A stretch of 64,000 nucleotides of DNA from Acidobacteriota bacterium (GTDB taxonomy: Bacteria; Acidobacteriota; Blastocatellia; RBC074). The stretch's first letter is position 1. The number at the start of each line of letters is the position of its first letter. A program made the translations under genes and the position numbers. The stretch is from NCBI GenBank assembly GCA_019639255.1, contig JAHBSF010000003.1, forward strand, positions 62,001 to 126,000, in the 5' to 3' direction. Of the stretch, positions 49,125 to 59,082 are shown piece after piece. A model generated the notes under the pieces. The model saw only the letters and a list, made by a program, of their open reading frames with translations, had not been told where the DNA came from and made no database searches.

Positions 49125-50583
49125 ACCGTTCGATCAGTTCGCTCGTGATTTGCGCCGAAATCAGCACCGTAGGCGCACCGCCGCCGGGATGCGTGCCGCC
49201 GCCGACGTAATACAACCCGCGCACACGCCGGTCCTTGTTCGGCGGTCGCAGAAAAGCCTTTCGCCATCCGTGCGAGTGCGCGCCGTAAATCGCCCCGCCC
49301 GGCATCAGATATTTCGCGCCGATACGGCGCGGCGTCCATACATCGGCTACAACCACATCGTTTTCGAAAGCCTTCATTCCACCGCGCGCAAGCGTCGCCA
49401 TCACGCGACTGCGCGCCTCGGCAATCTGCGCTTCATCCCATTCGTCGCCGTCGTTGGCCGGAGCGTTTGCCATCACAAACAACGCTTCACCCTCTCCGGG
49501 CACGACCGAACGATCGGTACGACTCGGCGCGTTTACATACACCGTAGGATCGCTCGGGAATTTTCTCTCAACGAACAATTCATCGAATTCGCGGCGGTAA
49601 TCTTCCGAAAAGAAAATCGTATGGTGCCGCAGTTCGGGCATCGTACGTCCGACGCCGAACAGAAAAACAAGCCCCGACATGGATCTGTCGTTCGGCGCAA
49701 GACTCTTCGCTCCAGCCTCGCCAAGCAACCCCGGTGCATCCCCCGCGTCGCCGTTCATCACTACTACATCGGCCCTGATCTTTTCTCCATCCTCCAGCGT
49801 GACTCCGCATACCCTCTCACCCGCGCGATCAATCGACGCAACGCGCGCTCCGGCTCGCAGTTCAACCTTCAATACGCGCGCAAGTTCTACAAGGCTTTCT
49901 ACAATGCGATAAAGCCCCCCCTGCGGATACCAGCCGCCGAATGCGTATTCGATGTACGGGATGACGGCGAGCGTAGCGGGTGATTGATAGGGTGAAGAGC
50001 CTACGTAGGTCGGATACCGGTCGTAAAGCTGCCGCAGGTGCGGGCTGCGAAAGTGCGCTTCGACGGTGCGGTGATAATTGCCCCATCCGAATCTGAGCGG
50101 CATACGGCGCAATCCGGCAATCTCTCCTGCGCGCCACCAGTCGCGCGGTCTGTATCTCAGGAACGTCTCTCGCGACACGGCGAACAATCGCGCGCCGAGT
50201 TCCATAAATCGCAGAAAGCCGTCCGCCTCGCTGCGCCCGAACCGCTCGAGCGTCGAAAGCCATTCGGGGAGCGAGGACGAATAATCGAAACGCATACCGT
50301 CCGGATAAACGTATTCCGAAATCGGGTGCATCGGCGCAAGTTCGAGGTGATCCGCGAGCCTGCTGCCTGCGGCGGAAAAGAGATCTTCAAATACCCAGGG
50401 CATGGTGATGAGCGACGGACCCGTATCGAAACGGAAACCGGAATGCTCAAACGTATTCATTTTTCCGCCGAAAGTAGCGCCGCTTTCGCAAACGATCACC
50501 CTGCGGCCGCGCGCTGCAAGCCTGACGGCCGCGCCGAGGCCGCCGAGGCCGCCGCCGATGATGACCACGGTCTGTTCGCGCAT
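49111..50583 (-). CDS. Carotenoid desaturase, CrtI/CrtD-type (first copy)
   Basis: A 490-residue FAD-dependent desaturase. The FAD motif VVIIGGGLGGLGAAVRL is at the N-terminus, then GGKMNTFEHSGFRFDTGPSL, and the C-terminal signature YYVGGGTHPGGGAPTVLISA typical of CrtI/CrtD. The start at MREQTVV fits; an in-frame extension upstream is repeat-derived. Since a second, different desaturase lies 3 kb away and a CruF hydratase overlaps its 3' end, a CrtD-like role (3,4-desaturation of a 1-hydroxy carotenoid) is attractive but inferred. Confidence 0.9.
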   Translation of the reverse strand: MREQTVVIIGGGLGGLGAAVRLAARGRRVIVCESGATFGGKMNTFEHSGFRFDTGPSLITMPWVFEDLFSAAGSRLADHLELAPMHPISEYVYPDGMRFDYSSSLPEWLSTLERFGRSEADGFLRFMELGARLFAVSRETFLRYRPRDWWRAGEIAGLRRMPLRFGWGNYHRTVEAHFRSPHLRQLYDRYPTYVGSSPYQSPATLAVIPYIEYAFGGWYPQGGLYRIVESLVELARVLKVELRAGARVASIDRAGERVCGVTLEDGEKIRADVVVMNGDAGDAPGLLGEAGAKSLAPNDRSMSGLVFLFGVGRTMPELRHHTIFFSEDYRREFDELFVERKFPSDPTVYVNAPSRTDRSVVPGEGEALFVMANAPANDGDEWDEAQIAEARSRVMATLARGGMKAFENDVVVADVWTPRRIGAKYLMPGGAIYGAHSHGWRKAFLRPPNKDRRVRGLYYVGGGTHPGGGAPTVLISAQITSELIERYEKS

Positions 50584-50589
50584 CGCTGG

Positions 50590-50692
50590 GGAAGAGAGAT
50601 AACGGAACAAACGAAAATGGACGGAACAGACGGAAAAGTTCATACCTTTTCGTTTGTTCCGTTTATTTAGTTTGTTCCGTTATCTCTCTTCC
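50590..50692. repeat. Dispersed palindromic repeat between co-directional carotenoid genes
   Basis: Left arm AGAGAGATAACGGAACAAAC and right arm GTTTGTTCCGTTATCTCTC, with inner words ACGGAACAGACGGAAAA. The stop codon of the glycosyltransferase (50667-50669) lies within it, giving the tail KRDNGTN. It begins six bases from the desaturase start, in its leader. Confidence 0.92.
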
Positions 50693-51794
50693 TGTACTCC
50701 CTTCCCTTCCAGCTTACGCCGCGCCCGCTCCTGCACCGCAGCCACGATGAAAGCCCGATAAAAATAACGATCACCTCTGCCACCGGATGCAGCAGCACGG
50801 CCCACAACGGATGCCGGAAATAAAACGCAAGCATCAGCCGCATCGAAATCACTCCGGCAACCGCTGCAGCCGCTTCCCATCGCGGCTGCCACGCCAGAAA
50901 GAAAAACGGCGCGAGAAAAACCGCAAGCCGGAATGAGATGAAAGCCCAGAAACCGGGTTCGCGCCGAAAAGCCGGGAAAAAATTCTTTTCAAAGCCGCGC
51001 CGTATTTCGTCAAACGATCTGTACATTCGCACCCGCACTGCGGCCTGTCCGTCCAGACACAGCGCGCGTTCACGCCGCCTGCGCCATAACTGTGCAAGGC
51101 GCACATCTTCGAAGATCTCCCCGCGCACCGCGCCGTGTCCGCCCAACCGCTCGTAACTCTCGCGCGTGAACATAATGCACGCACCGTGCGCTACGGCCAG
51201 CGAATGATGATTGAAAATTACCGAGGCCGGAGCAGGGAATATCGTGTAGACCACGAAGTTGAGCACGGGCATCAGCGCGCGCTCCCAGAAACTTTCCATC
51301 TCCAGCCCCGGCCAGCAGGACAACATCGCCAACCGCCGTGCGCGCATCTCTGCAACCATGCGCGCAACCGCACGGCTTTCAAGACGCGCATCGGCGTCTA
51401 TGAACAACAGAAACTCTCCCTCAGCCGCCTCGGCGAGTTGTGCGCAGGCGAAGTTCTTGCCGCACCATCCTGATTCGAGTGGGCGCGCCGGAACCGCGCG
51501 CACGCGTGCATCCATATGGGTGAACTCCGAGAGGATTTGAGGCGTGCGGTCGCGCGAATGATCGTCGTAGAGGAGAATTTCGAGAACCGTCTCACCCTGA
51601 TCGAGAGCGCAACGAAGACAGTCGGCGAGGTTGGATTCCTCGTCCCGCGCGGGAATGAGTATGGAGACGACGCCGGATTCCGTCGCCGGAACCTTCGTTA
51701 CCTTCGGCCAGAAAAGCACGTTGGCAGCCGTCACCGCGACGAGCGCCAATACGGTGACGAGTATGCCGAACGAAACGACCGAGACTGAATCCAT
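50667..51794 (-). CDS. Membrane-linked family 2 glycosyltransferase (CrtQ-like)
   Basis: A 375-residue GT2 enzyme. An N-terminal transmembrane segment (residues 5-27) precedes the nucleotide-sugar motif SILIPARDEESNLADCLRCA, the DxD in LLFIDADARLES, and ARGEIFEDVRLAQLWRRR with the catalytic-type acidic pair. Two C-terminal membrane segments follow. The layout resembles carotenoid glycosyltransferases such as CrtQ, so it probably glycosylates a hydroxylated carotenoid. It lies four bases from the prenyl synthase. The last residues are repeat-derived. Confidence 0.86.
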   Translation of the reverse strand: MDSVSVVSFGILVTVLALVAVTAANVLFWPKVTKVPATESGVVSILIPARDEESNLADCLRCALDQGETVLEILLYDDHSRDRTPQILSEFTHMDARVRAVPARPLESGWCGKNFACAQLAEAAEGEFLLFIDADARLESRAVARMVAEMRARRLAMLSCWPGLEMESFWERALMPVLNFVVYTIFPAPASVIFNHHSLAVAHGACIMFTRESYERLGGHGAVRGEIFEDVRLAQLWRRRRERALCLDGQAAVRVRMYRSFDEIRRGFEKNFFPAFRREPGFWAFISFRLAVFLAPFFFLAWQPRWEAAAAVAGVISMRLMLAFYFRHPLWAVLLHPVAEVIVIFIGLSSWLRCRSGRGVSWKGREYRKRDNGTN

Positions 51795-51798
51795 CGGG

Positions 51799-52725
51799 TT
51801 ACGATCCGGCGAAAGCGAGATTAATTTCCAGCCTCCCGCTGCCGGTTGCAATAAGGTCTGCGGCGGCGCCGAGCAGCGCGACTTCTTCGCGGTCCCCGAA
51901 CTGCTCGTGTAAACCGCGCTTGCCTTCCTCGATCGTGTTGACGGCGAAACGGTGAGCCTCGGCAATACCGAGTTCCCGCACATAACTCGGACGCGCGTGG
52001 CGAGCATCCTGACCCGAAGGCTTCCCCGTAGCCTCGCTTGCGGCAAGCTCATCGAGCAGGTCATCGCATATCTGATATGCGGTGCCGAGACATTCGCCGA
52101 ACCGTGCAAGCGCAATCGTTTCGCGCTCACCCGCACCGCACGCCATCGCGCCGCAGGTCATAGTCAGGCGCAGCAGTGTATTGGTCTTCCAGCTTCGGCT
52201 CGGCAATGCATCTGCGCACTGCGCGGCTATGAGATCGGAAGCCTGCCCGCCGATCATCCCGCGCACGCCTATGGCATGTGCAGCCTCGCCTACAAGTTTT
52301 TCGGCAGCGCCCGGAGCGCCTCCCGCCGCCGCCGCGCGCAGCAGCAGCGCGTAGGATTCGTTGAGCAATGCAAGAGCCGCAAGCAGCGCCAGACTCTCGC
52401 CGTAAATGACGTGCAGCGCGGGCCGGCCGCGCCTCATCGATGCGTCGTCCATCGACGGCAGATCGTCCAGAACGATCGAACTCGTATGAAGAAACTCCAC
52501 GGCGCAGGCCGCCGGCAGTCCCGCTTCAAGACTCCCGCCGACTATACGCGCGCCGATCAGTGCAAGCATGGGACGCCATCTCTTGCCGCCCGGGAATACT
52601 GCATCGTGAAGCGCCCGGTCGAGCCTCCCCGCGTGCGGATCATCCGACGACGGGATGGCTTCGGCGAGCGCCGCTTCAAGCAGAGGTCGGTGTTGCGTCA
52701 TGAAATCTATGAGTAGTTCTTTCAA
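51799..52725 (-). CDS. Geranylgeranyl diphosphate synthase (polyprenyl synthetase)
   Basis: A 308-residue trans-prenyltransferase that extends FPP/DMAPP with IPP. The first aspartate-rich motif is VLDDLPSMDD, the second DDLLDE, and GGKRWRPMLALIGA carries the conserved Lys/Arg. It should feed phytoene synthase. A TTG with AGGGGGCG seven bases upstream gives the start KELLIDFM and aligns with the family; the ATG at 52701 (MTQHRP) is the alternative. The open frame extends further upstream through a hairpin region with no similarity. The chain-length determining residues suggest but do not prove C20 product. Confidence 0.9.
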   Translation of the reverse strand: MKELLIDFMTQHRPLLEAALAEAIPSSDDPHAGRLDRALHDAVFPGGKRWRPMLALIGARIVGGSLEAGLPAACAVEFLHTSSIVLDDLPSMDDASMRRGRPALHVIYGESLALLAALALLNESYALLLRAAAAGGAPGAAEKLVGEAAHAIGVRGMIGGQASDLIAAQCADALPSRSWKTNTLLRLTMTCGAMACGAGERETIALARFGECLGTAYQICDDLLDELAASEATGKPSGQDARHARPSYVRELGIAEAHRFAVNTIEEGKRGLHEQFGDREEVALLGAAADLIATGSGRLEINLAFAGS

Positions 52726-52776
52726 GTACGCGCCCCCTATCTTAATTCGACCCACAAAACATCGTGACATCTCCGC

Positions 52777-52846
52777 CTGGGTACGCACGCGCCCTCGCGT
52801 GCTTTCGGCGGCGAATGAAAGCACGCGAGGGCGCGTGCGTACCCAG
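52777..52846. repeat. Perfect 30-bp inverted repeat
   Basis: Arms 52777-52806 and 52817-52846 are exact reverse complements (start CTGGGTACGCACGCGCCCTC) with a 10-base loop GGCGGCGAAT. It sits in the 137 bp between the prenyl synthase start and the hydrolase stop. It could form a very stable GC-rich hairpin in the leader of the prenyl synthase mRNA. It is unrelated to the AGAGAGATAACGG family. Confidence 0.95.
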
Positions 52847-52862
52847 ACTTCCCGTTGTTCTG

Positions 52863-53693
52863 TTACTCCGGGTTCATATCAAAAGCTATCTGCGCTACCT
52901 GCGCGGTAGCCTCGAGTATGGGCAGATGACCGGCGCCCTTCAGCTCCCACGCTCGCGCCTGCGGCCAGATTTGCTTCCACATCGCGACCGATTCGCGGAT
53001 CGCGCCGAAGGTCCGTTCGCCGTAAAGAATATCGACCGGCTTGCGCCACCACGCGAATCCGCCGATTCCATCTATCGAAGTCAGCAAACGCAAATATCGG
53101 TATGAAACTCCGTGATCCACACTGCGAAACGATCGCGTAAGATCGGTCTCCTCCGTTCGGCGCCCGCGCAGCGACAGATTGCCGATCCAGCGCCCAACCG
53201 GATTTGCGAACGCAGTGTAATACGCCATCCGCCCCCACCACGGTTCGACGAACAAACGGAAATACCACGGCGCATAGGCGAACGGATCGATAAGCACCAT
53301 TCGCTCGATTTTTGCCTCGACCTTCGGCGCGGCCAGCAGCGCCAGTATCGCCCCGCTGCAGTTTCCGATCACCGTCAACGATTCGTCGGGCAGCGAATCT
53401 ATAAGCGCAGCGATTTCTCCTGCAAGCGTTTCAACGTCCCAACGTGCGGGCGGAGGCGATGCGCCGTAACCCGGCAGATCCGCGCTGTAGAGCCGCGCGT
53501 CCGCGGGCAAAAACGGCACGAGCGGAGCAAACGTCGTATGGTCCCCGCTCCAGCCGTGCAATCCCAAATACGATCCCAAATGCGATCCCAAATGCGATCC
53601 CAAATGCGATCCCAAATGCGATCCCAAATGCGATCGTTGACACGATTGCAGGTCCTTCGCGAAAGATTCTTCCCCGTCACGCTTGATGTACAC
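52863..53693 (-). CDS. Alpha/beta hydrolase with SHLG minisatellite, carotenoid cluster
   Basis: A 276-residue alpha/beta hydrolase. LGLHGWSGDHTTFAPLVPFL is the oxyanion region, GNCSGAILALL the nucleophile elbow (Ser near residue 113), and KGAGHLPILEA the catalytic His. Residues 21-44 are five SHLG units plus SYLG coded by a 12-bp minisatellite placed immediately before the first strand/oxyanion loop. It overlaps the downstream end of the upstream desaturase by 17 bp, so it is translationally coupled to it. The substrate is unknown; a role in carotenoid ester chemistry is guesswork. Confidence 0.85.
   Translation of the reverse strand: MYIKRDGEESFAKDLQSCQRSHLGSHLGSHLGSHLGSHLGSYLGLHGWSGDHTTFAPLVPFLPADARLYSADLPGYGASPPPARWDVETLAGEIAALIDSLPDESLTVIGNCSGAILALLAAPKVEAKIERMVLIDPFAYAPWYFRLFVEPWWGRMAYYTAFANPVGRWIGNLSLRGRRTEETDLTRSFRSVDHGVSYRYLRLLTSIDGIGGFAWWRKPVDILYGERTFGAIRESVAMWKQIWPQARAWELKGAGHLPILEATAQVAQIAFDMNPE
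53561..53635 (-). repeat. In-frame 12-bp minisatellite (SHLG) in the hydrolase
   Basis: Six near-exact units of CGATCCCAAATG on the plus strand, each encoding four residues on the minus strand. One unit carries an A for G change (SYLG). Confidence 0.95.
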
Positions 53694-55176
53694 GGCCCGT
53701 AATGCGCTCCGCTACGAGTTTGCCCCCGAGCACAACCATCGGCATCCCGGTGCCCGGCGTGGTGCTCGCGCCCACGTAATACAATCCCGAAACTTCACGC
53801 GAGTAATTGCGCGCGCGAAACGGACCGACCTGAAATAATGTATGCGCCGCGCCGAACGCCGAACCGTCATACAATCCGAACCTCTCGCGCCAGTCTTCGG
53901 GCGTCCATACTTCTTCTACCGCAATCCGCTCCGTATCCAGATCAACTCCGTCGCACTGCATACGCTCGATTATTCCGCCCTTGATTTCGGCTGCAGTCCT
54001 GCTCCAGTCGACGGGGCCGAGTTCACCCAGCAGCGGAGTCGGCGCCAGCACAAACATCGCCGTATCCCCGGGCGGCGCAAGATCGGGGTCCGTGGCCGAG
54101 GGCACGGCGACGTAAAACGGCAATTCGCGCGGTATACGTTTGTTTCCGAACAGATCATCGAAAGCCCCGCGATAATCGTCCGGCAGAAAAATCGTGTGAT
54201 GACCGAGGCCAGCAACCGGCCCGCGTATACCCCAGTAAAACGTCAGAACTCCGGGCGTCATCCGTATATGTTTAATACTCCGCCGAGTGCGCGCAATGAT
54301 GCCCGCATCGTCGATCAATTCGGTATCCGTGGTCGGCAGGTCTACGTTGGAAACAACCGTCCCGGCATGCATAACCTCGCCATCGGCGAGTTCAACACCA
54401 GTTGCGCGGTTGCGGTCAAGGATTATCCTCCTGACTCTTTGCCCGGTGCAAATCTTTACGCCGAGTTCGCGCGCGAGCTTTTCAATTCCCTCGACCAGAC
54501 CGTAAACGCCGCCCTTCGGCAGCCACAACCCATAAGCGAGTTCGCCGTAAGCGAGGATCGAAAAAAGACCCGGCAATTCAAACGGCGAGCCGCCCAGATA
54601 CATCCCGTAAGCGCCGAAAGCCTCGCGAATACGGTGATTTTTGAAGAATCTTTTCAACTCGCCGTCGAGCGAGCGCCAAAGGGAAAGCCTCGCGATTTCA
54701 CCCGGCGAGAGCGCGCCCAGCCACCGCAGCACATTGTCTTCGTTGCGCGAAACGAGTTTGTCGAAAGATACGCGGTACTTGATGGCCGCATCGCGCAGAA
54801 ACGCAAACACGGCGGGGCGCGATCCCGGTTCGAGGCGCTCGCATTCGGCCAACAGTTTCTGAACGTTGCTCGAAAGCGTAAAACGCTCGCCGTCGGTCCA
54901 TTGAAATGTAATCGACGGATCTACGGGCAGCAGCGTGACGTAATCTTCGAGCTTTCGCCCGGCGGCGCGAAACAGATCCTGAAAAACCCACGGATAGTTG
55001 AGCAAAGAAGGCCCCGTATCGAAGCGGAATCCGTCGCGAACTATCCGGTTTGCGCGCCCACCCACGCAATCGTTGGCCTCAAAAATCGTCACATCGCGCC
55101 CGGCCAGACGCAGATGAATCGCCGCGCTCAAACCTCCAAGTCCACCGCCGATGATTACTGTTCCAGGTTGCCCCAT
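53677..55176 (-). CDS. crtI: Phytoene desaturase, CrtI-type (second copy)
   Basis: A 499-residue FAD-dependent desaturase. GTVIIGGGLGGLSAAIHLRL (residues 5-24) binds FAD, DGFRFDTGPSLLNYPWVF follows, and the C-terminus has the family signature YYVGASTTPGTGMPMVVLGG. It most likely desaturates phytoene towards lycopene, since phytoene synthase is the next gene upstream. It differs from the first desaturase by its C-terminal signature and by closer similarity to the diapophytoene/phytoene type. Confidence 0.92.
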   Translation of the reverse strand: MGQPGTVIIGGGLGGLSAAIHLRLAGRDVTIFEANDCVGGRANRIVRDGFRFDTGPSLLNYPWVFQDLFRAAGRKLEDYVTLLPVDPSITFQWTDGERFTLSSNVQKLLAECERLEPGSRPAVFAFLRDAAIKYRVSFDKLVSRNEDNVLRWLGALSPGEIARLSLWRSLDGELKRFFKNHRIREAFGAYGMYLGGSPFELPGLFSILAYGELAYGLWLPKGGVYGLVEGIEKLARELGVKICTGQRVRRIILDRNRATGVELADGEVMHAGTVVSNVDLPTTDTELIDDAGIIARTRRSIKHIRMTPGVLTFYWGIRGPVAGLGHHTIFLPDDYRGAFDDLFGNKRIPRELPFYVAVPSATDPDLAPPGDTAMFVLAPTPLLGELGPVDWSRTAAEIKGGIIERMQCDGVDLDTERIAVEEVWTPEDWRERFGLYDGSAFGAAHTLFQVGPFRARNYSREVSGLYYVGASTTPGTGMPMVVLGGKLVAERITGRVHQA

Positions 55177-55206
55177 GATCGTTCAGCGCCGGCAATTCTC
55201 AGTTAG

Positions 55207-55315
55207 GGGAAAAGAGAGATAACGGAACAAACGAAATGATACGAAAATTACGGAAAAGGTGAATATTTCCGTCTGTTTCGTCTATTTTCGTTTGTTCCGT
55301 TATCTCTCTTTTCCC
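55207..55315. repeat. Dispersed palindromic repeat, forward orientation, 30-bp perfect ends
   Basis: The first 30 bases (GGGAAAAGAGAGATAACGGA onward) and the last 30 are exact reverse complements. The centre is GGAAAAGGTGAATATTTCCG. It lies between the crtI start and the crtB stop, co-directional genes, interrupting what would otherwise be a tight operon. Confidence 0.95.
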
Positions 55316-55348
55316 TTACAGGAGCCAAGCGCTCATACCCCGCACTCC

Positions 55349-56329
55349 TCACCTCTGCGTCAGATAGGCCAGCGGCAGCCTCCAGTACTTGCTCGGCGGC
55401 AGGACGCGGAATTTTTCGCGCATAGGCACGGTTTCGCGATGCCCTATGCCGCGCCCGTCCAACCCGATCCTTGCATTCAACTGCCGGTAAACATCTATGC
55501 ACGCGCGGATCGCCACCTGCGAGTCGGGCGCAAACGCATCCAGATCCGCCTGCGCGAGTTCGTAGAACTTCTCCGTCTCCGCGCACAAACGCCTGACTAC
55601 ACGCCCGAGCGCCTCCGCATCGCATGCCGTTACGTCGCTGATGCCTTCTGCGCGCAGATAATCGAGCGGCAGATAAAGACGCCCGCGCCGCTCGTCTTCG
55701 CCAACATCGCGAAGGAAATTCGTAAGCTGCAAGGCTATGCCGAGCCGGCGCGCGCTGCAAAGCGCACGCTCGAAATCTCCCTTGCGGTTCTCGCCGTATA
55801 CATAAGCAAGAAAATAACCGACCACTATTGCGCTGCCGTAGATGTAGGATTCGATCAGATCGTCGAGTGTTTCATAACGGCGCGGAGCCGCGTCGCACCG
55901 CATCGCATCGAGAAACGATCTGTAGTGCTCGGGCGGAATCCCGCAGTCTCGCACTACGCGGGCAAATGCGGAGACGAATACCGGAAGATCCCGTTCGAGC
56001 ATCGCCCGCAGCGAGGGCAAAGCAAGAGCCTCTTCATACGCCTCCTGCCAGGCGTCGAGCCGGGAAATGCGGGAGCGTGCGTCGAGCGGAAACGTATCTA
56101 CGATTTCATCGGGATAGCGTACGGCGGCGTATATGGCTTCGACCTGCGCGCGTTTTTTCGGAGGCAGGAATCTGGTGACGATGAAGAAGCTCGTGCTGTA
56201 GGTGCGAAGCACCCTGCGCGCTTCTCTCACAACGGCGTCGAAGGCGGCGTCCTCGCCTGCGCCCGACAGCGCCGCACGCGCCGTTGCGCGGTCCAGGCAA
56301 CCCCAGTACTCTTCGCTCCAGACGCTCAT
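55349..56329 (-). CDS. crtB: Phytoene synthase
   Basis: A 326-residue squalene/phytoene synthase that condenses two GGPP to phytoene. The two Asp-rich motifs are YPDEIVDTF (near residue 80) and RDVGEDERRGRLYLP (near 215), with RTYSTSFFIVTRFLPPKKRA and LQLTNFLRD. The start at MSVWSEEYW is chosen; an in-frame extension is shadow. Together with the prenyl synthase and desaturases it gives a route from IPP to an acyclic carotenoid. Cytoplasmic, membrane-associated. Confidence 0.95.
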   Translation of the reverse strand: MSVWSEEYWGCLDRATARAALSGAGEDAAFDAVVREARRVLRTYSTSFFIVTRFLPPKKRAQVEAIYAAVRYPDEIVDTFPLDARSRISRLDAWQEAYEEALALPSLRAMLERDLPVFVSAFARVVRDCGIPPEHYRSFLDAMRCDAAPRRYETLDDLIESYIYGSAIVVGYFLAYVYGENRKGDFERALCSARRLGIALQLTNFLRDVGEDERRGRLYLPLDYLRAEGISDVTACDAEALGRVVRRLCAETEKFYELAQADLDAFAPDSQVAIRACIDVYRQLNARIGLDGRGIGHRETVPMREKFRVLPPSKYWRLPLAYLTQR

Positions 56330-56394
56330 AGTCGCCGCATATCCTCCACTCAATCCATTTACAACGCAAGGCCACCGCCCGTTTCCTCCGCCCC

Positions 56395-57783
<1,389 letters not shown>

Positions 57784-57807
57784 CGGATGACCCGGATTCA
57801 CCAGACA

Positions 57808-57911
57808 GAAAGAGAGATAACGGAACATACGAAATAAGACAGAACATACGGAAAAGTTGAATAGTTCCGCAGTTTCCGTCTTTTTTCTTTTGTTCCGTTA
57901 TCTTTCTTTTT
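57808..57911. repeat. Dispersed palindromic repeat, forward orientation
   Basis: Left arm AGAGAGATAACGGAACATAC and right arm TTTTGTTCCGTTATCTTTC, centre GGAAAAGTTGAATAGTTCCG. The right flank (TCACAATGTCGTATGGAGTG) matches the outer extension of the copies at 36223 and 48309. It separates photolyase and the SDR gene. Confidence 0.9.
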
Positions 57912-57944
57912 GGTCACAATGTCGTATGGAGTGATTCATAGCCC

Positions 57945-58838
57945 CTACAACAAATCTTTCAATGCTTCTTCAAGCCCTGGAAATCGAAACCTGTATCCGG
58001 TGGCTTCGGCTACGTGCGGAAGTACGCGCTGGCTTGCAAGCACGACCTCGGCCATCTCGCCTAAAACCAGGCTCAGCGCAAAAGCCGGAGCCGAGAAAAA
58101 AGTCGGCCGCTTCAACGCGCGCCCAAGCGCCTTTGTGAATTCGGCGTTCGTAACGATGTCCGGGGCTACTGCGTTAATCGGACCGCGAACGGCGTCGTTA
58201 AGAAGCGCGTGGCGTATGATGCCCACTGCGTCGGCCTGATGTATCCACGGAAACCACTGCCGGCCGTCCCCCAGATTGCCCGCTATGCCCAGCCTGAATG
58301 CGGGAAGCATCTTCGGAAGCGCCCCGCCCTCGCGCGCCAGGACTACGCCGATGCGAACCTGTACAACCCGCACTCCGAGTTCGGCGGCCGCTTGCGCCTC
58401 GCGCTCCCACTCTATGCTGACTTCGGGAAGAAATCCGGCCCCGGGTTTGCTGGTTTCATCAAGAATTTCGTCGCCGCGCGAGCCGTAATAACCCACGGCT
58501 GAAGCGCTGAGCAGGATGCGCGGAGGCTGCGATGTTGCGCGAAATCCCGCAATGAGGTTACGGGTTCCGATGACCCGCGAATCGCGTATGCGACGCTTGA
58601 TTTCGGGCGTCCAGCGGCCTCCCGCAACCGGCTCGCCCGCAAGATGGATCACTGCATCGCAGCCATCTACGGCCGCGGCCGGGACGGGTCCTTCCAGCGG
58701 ATCCCATCGAATTACCGGAAATCGGCCGGATGATTGCGCTCGCCGCGATACGGTCGCAACCTCGTGCCCCTCGTCGCTGAGCTGCCCGCAAAGCGCGCCC
58801 CCGATCAATCCCGTAGCTCCGGTAACCAGTATTTTCAT
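57945..58838 (-). CDS. TIGR01777-family SDR (nucleoside-diphosphate-sugar epimerase-like)
   Basis: A 297-residue extended SDR. It begins MKILVTGATGLIGGALCGQL, has VDGCDAVIHLAGEPVAGGRW and SASAVGYYGSRGDEILDETS (the Y/G region), and the C-terminal YRFRFPGLEEALKDLL common to the TIGR01777/SDR39U1 family. The NADP-binding fold is clear but the reaction of the family is not known. It is often near photolyase genes in other bacteria, as here. Confidence 0.9.
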   Translation of the reverse strand: MKILVTGATGLIGGALCGQLSDEGHEVATVSRRAQSSGRFPVIRWDPLEGPVPAAAVDGCDAVIHLAGEPVAGGRWTPEIKRRIRDSRVIGTRNLIAGFRATSQPPRILLSASAVGYYGSRGDEILDETSKPGAGFLPEVSIEWEREAQAAAELGVRVVQVRIGVVLAREGGALPKMLPAFRLGIAGNLGDGRQWFPWIHQADAVGIIRHALLNDAVRGPINAVAPDIVTNAEFTKALGRALKRPTFFSAPAFALSLVLGEMAEVVLASQRVLPHVAEATGYRFRFPGLEEALKDLL

Positions 58839-59082
58839 GCCTCTCCTATTGCGCCATGCAATGGTCACGAAAGTTGATGTATTTTTTGTCGGAATTGTGT
58901 CCTGCAGGAGTAAAGAATAAGTGCGGAAGGGTGGGAAGGGATGGGGAGCAAGGAAGGAGGCATTTCCGGTCGGTTGCGTGTACGTGTAGTCCGCTCGGGT
59001 CTATTCTAATTCGGCCGCGTTTGGATTACGATTGAGGCTCGCTTGAAATACCAATAAAGGACACAAAAGGACACAACAACGA

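Noticed and set aside
53561-53635. Possible CRISPR-like array
   Set aside because: The units are contiguous 12-bp repeats in frame with no spacers.
53842-55206. A 454-codon plus-strand frame opposite crtI
   Set aside because: Antisense shadow of a conserved enzyme.
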